64,000 bases of DNA from Paraglaciecola arctica (GTDB taxonomy: Bacteria; Pseudomonadota; Gammaproteobacteria; Enterobacterales; Alteromonadaceae): positions 104,026-168,025 of the forward strand of contig NZ_JAHKQO010000002.1 of the NCBI RefSeq assembly GCF_018861065.1. Reading direction: 5' to 3'. Made by a program: the position numbers and the translations under genes. Positions 58,691 to 64,000 of this stretch are shown one piece after another. The notes under the pieces were generated by a model. The model was not told the DNA's origin, ran no database searches, and saw nothing but the letters and a program-made list of their open reading frames with translations. Every line of letters begins with the position of its first letter. Position 1 is the stretch's first letter.

Positions 58691-58955
58691 TGAACGATTT
58701 CCCGATAACTAATAATTAAGTAGCAGAATATAGCAGTGAAATGCTGTGAAATAGAAGTGATAGTGCAACAAAGTATGAAGAATAATACCTAGAAAAGCGT
58801 AATTTTGACTATCATTCTGAGTTTAAATTGGTCCTGCTCACGTAAAAATAATAATTGAGGGTCTCAAAATTATACCTTTAATAAAAACGCTCTACTCATT
58901 GCTTACTTGAATTTCTACGCGAGTCAGTTAGCCGACCCCCTTGACCTATCCAATG

Positions 58956-59417
58956 CTAACGGATACTAATCTGAACTAGCTGTTGCTCTAATTGATCTAA
59001 GATTTTAATGAGCTTTTTATGCTCGCTTGTTTCTAATGCGTCAATAAGCTGTTTTTCCCATTGCAAAGCTTTAGGCGCTATTTTTTGATAAATAGCTAGT
59101 CCTTGGCTTGTTAGAGCGAGGTAAGCAGCACGATTATCGTGTTCATCTATTTTTCTGCGCAAATAGTTTTTGTCCTCTAGCACTTTCACTGCTCGGGATA
59201 CTTTAGATTTATCCATTGCAGTCAGTTCTCCAATATCTTTGGAATACAGTTCTTTGTGCAGCGCTAACTGCGCGAGTACACGCCATTCTGGAATACTGAC
59301 ATCAAATTCCTGCTTGTATATTTTGGATAGCTCCACGCTTATTTTTGCAGCTAAATGCACCATTTTGTATGGAATAAACTGCTTGAGATCCACTACATCA
59401 CTACCTAGATTTTGCAT
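58956..59417 (-). CDS. MarR-family regulator of the homogentisate operon
   Basis: This 153-residue winged-helix regulator starts at the ATG at 59417. The DNA-binding wing includes AMDKSKVSRAVKVLEDKNYLRR (part shown: DKSKVSRAVKVLEDKNY). It is transcribed away from hmgA with a short gap of 126 bp, so it probably represses hmgA-fahA-maiA and is released by an aromatic intermediate. Such MarR proteins (for example HpaR types) commonly control aromatic catabolism. Confidence 0.88.
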   Translation of the reverse strand: MQNLGSDVVDLKQFIPYKMVHLAAKISVELSKIYKQEFDVSIPEWRVLAQLALHKELYSKDIGELTAMDKSKVSRAVKVLEDKNYLRRKIDEHDNRAAYLALTSQGLAIYQKIAPKALQWEKQLIDALETSEHKKLIKILDQLEQQLVQISIR

Positions 59418-59543
59418 ATTTCTCACTTATCTATTTTGCGTAAAGAATAAAATACAGTACCGCTAAACTGAATAAAGGTTGATAACACCCATAATATAGT
59501 TTCATATGAGAATATATTGAAAACACTTAAAAGGGGCAAGTCT
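59418..59543. promoter_or_regulatory. Divergent promoter region, MarR regulator and hmgA
   Basis: These 126 bp of AT-rich DNA separate the regulator from hmgA. An imperfect dyad TTTCA..TGAAA lies near 59499-59522. It is a candidate MarR site but is weak. AAGGGG at 59530-59535 is the hmgA ribosome binding site. Confidence 0.35.
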
Positions 59544-60848
59544 ATGATTAAGTCCAACGATCTTTGTTATTCCTACGGTTTTAACAATGAACATCAGTCT
59601 GAAGCCTTACCAGGCGCATTGCCTATTGGCCAATTTAATCCGCAAAGATGTGCTTATGGCTTGTATGCCGAACAATTTAGCAGCACCGCTTTTACCGCGC
59701 CAAGACATGAAAACCGCCGCACTTGGATGTATAGAATTCGCCCATCGATCAGTATGGGAGATTATTCACCTATCAATAAAGGTTTACTGCGCACGGCCCC
59801 TTTAACAGGCATACCTTGTCCGCCGAACGTAATGCGCTGGAACGCCCAACCTATCTCAGAAACGCCCAGCAACTTTATTGATGGGCTTACCACTATGGCC
59901 GCCAATGGCGACGTTAAAACTCAAATAGGTATAGGCATTCACCTATATTCAGCCAATAAGAGCATGGATAATCGTTTTTTTTGCAACGCTGATGGTGAGC
60001 TGTTATTGGTCCCCCAGCAAGGTGAGTTAATCGCTCGCACCGAGTTAGGATTGCTTGAGGTAAAACCTGGTGAAATTTTAGTTATTCCCCGTGGCATTAA
60101 ATTTCAAGTTGATCCGCTAAATCAACCAATTAGTGGGTATATCTGCGAAAACTACGGCGCGCCTTTTACCCTACCCGAAAGGGGTCCAGTTGGTGCAAAT
60201 GGTTTTGCCAATCAGCGCGATTTTTGCTATCCGCAGGCGTGGTTTGAAGACACACAACAAGAGAGCTATCTAATTACCAAGTTCTGCGGAGAACTTTACC
60301 AAGCGCAGCTTGACCATAGCCCACTGGATGTTGTGGCATGGGTGGGCAATAGCGCCCCGTATAAGTATGATTTGTCTCGTTTTAATGTCATCAATTCAGT
60401 TAGTTTTGATCATCCTGACCCTTCTATTTTTACTGTGCTCACATCTCCATCAGACGCAAAAGGCACTGCTAATATGGACTTTGTGATTTTTCCTCCAAGA
60501 TGGATGGTGGCAGAAAACACCTTCAGACCACCTTGGTATCATCGTAATGTCATGAGTGAATTTATGGGATTAGTCCACGGCGTATATGATGCAAAAGAGG
60601 AAGGTTTCGAACCAGGTGGAATGAGTTTGCATAACTGTATGACTCCACACGGGCCAGAAGCCAATGTATTTGAAAAAGCCACAAATGCTGAACTTTCACC
60701 GCAAAAATACGCGAATACATTAGCCTTTATGTTCGAGTCTCGTTATGTAATAGCTCCCACTGAATTTGCACTAAACACAAGCTCTAGACAACAGGACTAT
60801 CTTGGTTGCTGGGGCACTTTAAAAAAGCACTTTAATGGAAAAGCATAA
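59544..60848 (+). CDS. hmgA: Homogentisate 1,2-dioxygenase
   Basis: This 434-residue iron dioxygenase cleaves homogentisate to maleylacetoacetate. The start MIKSNDLCYSYGFNNEHQSEA has AAGGGG upstream, and an in-frame ATG nine codons earlier is rejected. Motifs EALPGALPIGQFNP, PPRWMVAENTFRPPWYHRNVMSEFMG (part shown: FRPPWYHRNVMSEF) and SLHNCMTPHGPE contain the iron-binding residues. It heads the operon hmgA-fahA-maiA. Confidence 0.97.
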   Translation: MIKSNDLCYSYGFNNEHQSEALPGALPIGQFNPQRCAYGLYAEQFSSTAFTAPRHENRRTWMYRIRPSISMGDYSPINKGLLRTAPLTGIPCPPNVMRWNAQPISETPSNFIDGLTTMAANGDVKTQIGIGIHLYSANKSMDNRFFCNADGELLLVPQQGELIARTELGLLEVKPGEILVIPRGIKFQVDPLNQPISGYICENYGAPFTLPERGPVGANGFANQRDFCYPQAWFEDTQQESYLITKFCGELYQAQLDHSPLDVVAWVGNSAPYKYDLSRFNVINSVSFDHPDPSIFTVLTSPSDAKGTANMDFVIFPPRWMVAENTFRPPWYHRNVMSEFMGLVHGVYDAKEEGFEPGGMSLHNCMTPHGPEANVFEKATNAELSPQKYANTLAFMFESRYVIAPTEFALNTSSRQQDYLGCWGTLKKHFNGKA

Positions 60849-60887
60849 GTTTTTGGCGCTATAAACTAAATATTTAGGAGAGTAAAA

Positions 60888-62201
60888 ATGATAAAACTTA
60901 ATCAAACACATGACGTCAACCTCACCAGTTGGGTAACTAGTGCCAATACAAATAGCGATTTTCCGATCCAGAATTTACCTTTTGCAATATTTAGACGTAA
61001 AGACCAAAATGAAGCACTTAGAGGTGGTGTGGCCATAGGCACACAAGTAGTTGATTTAGCGGCGTTGGCGCAACTTAACCTCTTTAGTGGAATAGCAAAA
61101 ACTGCATTAGAAGCAGCTAGGCAACCGACTTTAAATGCCCTTATGGATCTTGGAGTGGAAGCCAATTCAGCATTGAGGTTATCTTTATCTAAAGCGCTGC
61201 GTGTTGATTCCCCATTACAAGCTGAGCTCGCATCCACCCTCATACCACAAGCCGATATCGAGTTTGGGATGCCTTGCCAGATTGGTGACTATACGGATTT
61301 TTATACATCTGTGTATCACGCTACTGCAGTTGGCAAATTATTCCGCCCCGACAACCCATTACTACCTAATTATAAATGGATCCCTATTGGCTACCATGGA
61401 CGTTCTTCGACCATTGGCATTTCTGGTCAAAAGTTTCACCGTCCCATAGGGCAAACCAAAGCAGCAGATGCAAGTGCGCCAAGTTTTGCTCCATGTAAAC
61501 GCTTAGACTACGAATTGGAAATGGGATTTTTTGTGGGTAAAAGCACCGAAATGGGCCAACAAATTGCTATTGAAACCGCAGAGCAACACTTGTTTGGCGT
61601 ATGTATTTTTAACGATTGGTCGGCGCGAGATATTCAAGCTTGGGAGTATCAGCCATTGGGTCCCTTTCTAGCAAAAAGTTTTGCCTCGACAATTTCCCCC
61701 TGGATAGTCACTATGGAAGCACTAGCGCCTTTTCGCGCTAAATTTACGCGCCCAGAATCCGACCCGCAACCATTACCACATTTAAGTAGTGAGCATAACA
61801 GTGAATTTGGTGGACTAGATATTGACTTAAGTTGTTTCATTCAAACCCAAGCAATGCACCAAAACAAGCAAGCAATGACACAATTATCTCAATCCAACTT
61901 TAAATATTCTTATTGGACACCTGCGCAACTCATTACCCACCATGGCAGTAATGGATGCTCAATGCGTTCTGGTGATTTATTAGGCTCAGGGACTCAATCC
62001 GGACCAACATTTGAAGAAGCCGGTTCACTTCTCGAACTAAGTAAAGGTGGTAAAACTCCTATTACCTTACCCAATGGTGAAAAACGAACCTTTTTGGAGG
62101 ACGGGGATACCATTATCATGCGCGCTTCTTGCAGCAAACAAGGCGCTGTAAGCATTGGTTTTGGAGAAGTGGTCGCCACTGTTTTACCAGCCAAAGCGTA
62201 A
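60888..62201 (+). CDS. fahA: Fumarylacetoacetase
   Basis: This 437-residue enzyme hydrolyses fumarylacetoacetate to fumarate and acetoacetate, the last step of tyrosine breakdown. Motifs DYTDFYTSVYHA, GYHGRSSTIGISG and LDYELEMGFFVGK are diagnostic of the metal-binding site. AGGAG precedes the ATG by 7 bp. It starts 39 bp after hmgA, and maiA follows after 9 bp. The family normally has 415-430 residues, so the length is ordinary. Confidence 0.97.
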   Translation: MIKLNQTHDVNLTSWVTSANTNSDFPIQNLPFAIFRRKDQNEALRGGVAIGTQVVDLAALAQLNLFSGIAKTALEAARQPTLNALMDLGVEANSALRLSLSKALRVDSPLQAELASTLIPQADIEFGMPCQIGDYTDFYTSVYHATAVGKLFRPDNPLLPNYKWIPIGYHGRSSTIGISGQKFHRPIGQTKAADASAPSFAPCKRLDYELEMGFFVGKSTEMGQQIAIETAEQHLFGVCIFNDWSARDIQAWEYQPLGPFLAKSFASTISPWIVTMEALAPFRAKFTRPESDPQPLPHLSSEHNSEFGGLDIDLSCFIQTQAMHQNKQAMTQLSQSNFKYSYWTPAQLITHHGSNGCSMRSGDLLGSGTQSGPTFEEAGSLLELSKGGKTPITLPNGEKRTFLEDGDTIIMRASCSKQGAVSIGFGEVVATVLPAKA

Positions 62202-62210
62202 GCGATACCA

Positions 62211-62840
62211 ATGAAATTATATAGTTATTATCGATCATCGGCGGCCTATCGGGTGCGAATTGCTCTTAATTTAAAACACATTGACCACCTAATTATACCG
62301 GTCAATCTTTTGAAAAAAGAGCACCAAAGTGCCGACTATTTAGGTAAACAACCGCAAGGGTTAGTGCCTTGTTTAGAAATTAATGACGGTCAGATACTTA
62401 CGCAGTCTGGTGCCATATTAAGTTACTTAGATAGCCTTTATTCTGAATCGAGATTAATACCGCCTGACCCTTTTCAGGCGGCCAAAATACGAAGTTTTGT
62501 GGATATAATTGCCTGTGACATCCACCCTTTGTGTAATTTACGTGTACTCAATTACCTTACTGAAGACTTTGAAGTTAACGCCCAACAAAAATTAACTTGG
62601 TATCACCACTGGATCCGTTGCGGATTTTCAGCCTTAGAAAGATCACTTAAGCCAACAACCTATTGTTTTGGTGAAGGTATTTCTTTAGCAGACGTATATT
62701 TGATCCCACAGGTATACAACGCTCTGCGGTTCGAATTTGATATGTCGGCATTTCCGAAGTTGAGCAATGTCTACCAAAGTTGCAATCTACTTGAAAGCTT
62801 TATTGCCGCCAAACCAGAAAACCAAATAGACGCCCTTTAA
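62211..62840 (+). CDS. maiA: Maleylacetoacetate isomerase (zeta-class GST)
   Basis: This 209-residue glutathione-dependent isomerase converts maleylacetoacetate to fumarylacetoacetate, the step between the two preceding enzymes. The zeta-class motif SSAAYRVRIALNLK and the later QPQGLVPCLEIND and GISLADVYLIPQVYNA are seen. It follows fahA closely, so the three genes cover the pathway. Confidence 0.95.
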   Translation: MKLYSYYRSSAAYRVRIALNLKHIDHLIIPVNLLKKEHQSADYLGKQPQGLVPCLEINDGQILTQSGAILSYLDSLYSESRLIPPDPFQAAKIRSFVDIIACDIHPLCNLRVLNYLTEDFEVNAQQKLTWYHHWIRCGFSALERSLKPTTYCFGEGISLADVYLIPQVYNALRFEFDMSAFPKLSNVYQSCNLLESFIAAKPENQIDAL

Positions 62841-62912
62841 ATTCATTGAAGTAGCATCCATAAAGCTTAGATATGATAAATTATCAATCTTTTAACTTTA
62901 ATCAGGCTATCT

Positions 62913-63911
62913 ATGACACTACCTTTTTCGATACTTGATCTTGCTCCCATTGCTGAGGGTTCAAGTATTGCTAACGCCCTTGAAAATTCACGTTTACTGG
63001 CTATTCAAGCCGAAAAATCCAGTTACAACCGAGTTTGGTTAGCAGAGCATCATGGCATGTTTGGCGTGGCGAGCTCAGCAACCGCCATAGTAATTTCGCA
63101 CATAGCTGCCGCGACATCTAAAATTAGGGTCGGTTCTGGTGGCATAATGTTGCCCAACCATTCTCCTCTAGTCATTGCTGAACAATTTGGCACCTTAGCC
63201 ACCTTATACCCCGATAGAGTAGATCTTGGCTTAGGTCGCGCGCCGGGCACAGATTTAGCAACAGCACGAGCTTTACGCCGTCATTTGGCGACTGAAGTAG
63301 ATAACTACCCTGAGGATATTCGTGAGTTACAACATTATTTAAGCCCCCCTAAAGCTGGACAAAATATTGTTGCGGTACCGGGAGCGGATACACAGGTCCC
63401 AATTTGGTTATTAGGATCAAGTTTGTATAGCGCCAAGCTCGCCGGAGAGTTTGGACTTCCCTACTCGTTTGCGTCTCATTTCGCCCCAGAACAACTTATG
63501 GACGCAATCAGCCTATACCGTTCAAGCTTTAAAGCATCGGAACAATCTCAAAAGCCTCGTATTAGTGCCGGCTTGATGGCAGTAGTTGCTGATAGCGATG
63601 CAGAAGCGCAATATTTATTTACTTCAGTGCAGCAACAATTTATGAATTTGCGCCGCGGTGTTAATCGCCCATTTGCAAGACCTATTGACGATATAAACTC
63701 CATTTGCAGCGCCGCAGATCAAGCGATGTTAGCCAATATATTGCGTTATGCCCTAGTTGGCTCAAAACAAACGGTAACCGATAAACTCAGCCAATTTATT
63801 GAATCCACCCAAGTTGATGAAATCATTGTTTCCATGCCAATCCACGACATTAATGCCCGCCTTAAAAGTGTGCAATTATTGGCAGAAACCGGACTGATGA
63901 AACTTGACTAA
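62913..63911 (+). CDS. Luciferase-like (LLM class) flavin monooxygenase
   Basis: This 332-residue flavin-dependent oxidoreductase of the bacterial luciferase-like superfamily starts [13 protein letters not shown], with [15 protein letters not shown] and [39 protein letters not shown] (key GLGRAPGTD) as family blocks. It is of the YhbW/MsuD-like single-chain type. The substrate is unknown. It follows the homogentisate operon by 72 bp and could be co-transcribed. Confidence 0.92.
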   Translation: MTLPFSILDLAPIAEGSSIANALENSRLLAIQAEKSSYNRVWLAEHHGMFGVASSATAIVISHIAAATSKIRVGSGGIMLPNHSPLVIAEQFGTLATLYPDRVDLGLGRAPGTDLATARALRRHLATEVDNYPEDIRELQHYLSPPKAGQNIVAVPGADTQVPIWLLGSSLYSAKLAGEFGLPYSFASHFAPEQLMDAISLYRSSFKASEQSQKPRISAGLMAVVADSDAEAQYLFTSVQQQFMNLRRGVNRPFARPIDDINSICSAADQAMLANILRYALVGSKQTVTDKLSQFIESTQVDEIIVSMPIHDINARLKSVQLLAETGLMKLD

Positions 63912-64000
63912 CTCATAAACTTAAAAATAGTTTTAACCGTAAATTTTCAGTGTTAAGAATTCAGAGTTAAGAGAAACTACTTGGCAACATCACACAATCC
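63912..64000. other. Right end of the window, non-coding
   Basis: The last 89 bp after the monooxygenase hold no gene. The next gene lies outside the window. Confidence 0.6.

Overview
The window is chromosomal DNA from a marine-type gammaproteobacterium of the order Alteromonadales. A Glaciecola, Paraglaciecola or Alteromonas relative is my inference from the E. coli-like sdhCDAB-sucABCD/gltA and metY-rimP-nusA-infB-rbfA-truB-rpsO gene orders, the low G+C content, the large TonB receptor, the CreA and DUF3718 proteins, and the mixture of carbohydrate and aromatic catabolic genes. There is no plasmid, phage or CRISPR signature.

Layout. 0.2-2.7 kb: a Tat-type NAD epimerase-like protein and a ToxR/CadC-like membrane regulator. 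3.0-3.55 kb: a toxin-antitoxin pair with a very clear promoter/operator. 3.55-4.06 kb: palindromic repeat DNA. 4.07-15.6 kb: the TCA-cycle block, with sdhCDAB-sucABCD on the minus strand and gltA divergent on the plus strand. 15.6-20.9 kb: an accessory stretch with a universal stress protein, a reverse transcriptase (RT) split across two frames at an A AAA AAG slippery heptamer and preceded by a long RNA hairpin, a PEP-CTERM surface protein, a protein resembling CheD-type deamidases, and REP-like hairpins. 20.9-27.7 kb: the transcription/translation block from rpsO to the initiator tRNA gene metY. 27.9-33.6 kb: pterin carbinolamine dehydratase, a TonB-dependent receptor, a MaoC hydratase with a divergent LysR regulator, and a DUF3718 exported protein. 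33.7-38.8 kb: molybdate uptake (modABC), an ECF-like sigma factor with a membrane partner, a rhodanese and a CreA lipoprotein. 39-42.4 kb: a DEAD-box helicase and a LytS/LytTR two-component pair. 42.6-52.1 kb: a sugar MFS porter, a vanadium-haloperoxidase-like lipoprotein, a very large GH94-type phosphorylase and a divergent GH3 glucosidase. 52.2-58.7 kb: an EAL-HDOD protein and a 1663-residue PAS/coiled-coil membrane protein with a degenerate Hpt-like end. 59-63.9 kb: a MarR regulator and the homogentisate pathway hmgA-fahA-maiA, followed by a luciferase-like monooxygenase.

How the parts work together. The sdh, suc and gltA products form a contiguous part of the TCA cycle, and fumarate from the homogentisate pathway can feed into it. 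The porter, GH94 and GH3 proteins lack export signals, which suggests that short beta-glucans are imported and then cut by phosphorolysis and hydrolysis in the cytoplasm. The most unusual area is 15.7-19.4 kb. There a hairpin leader, a frame-split RT and an overlapping antisense surface-protein gene lie between two copies of a degenerate direct repeat. All family assignments come from reading the translations by eye; no database search was run.
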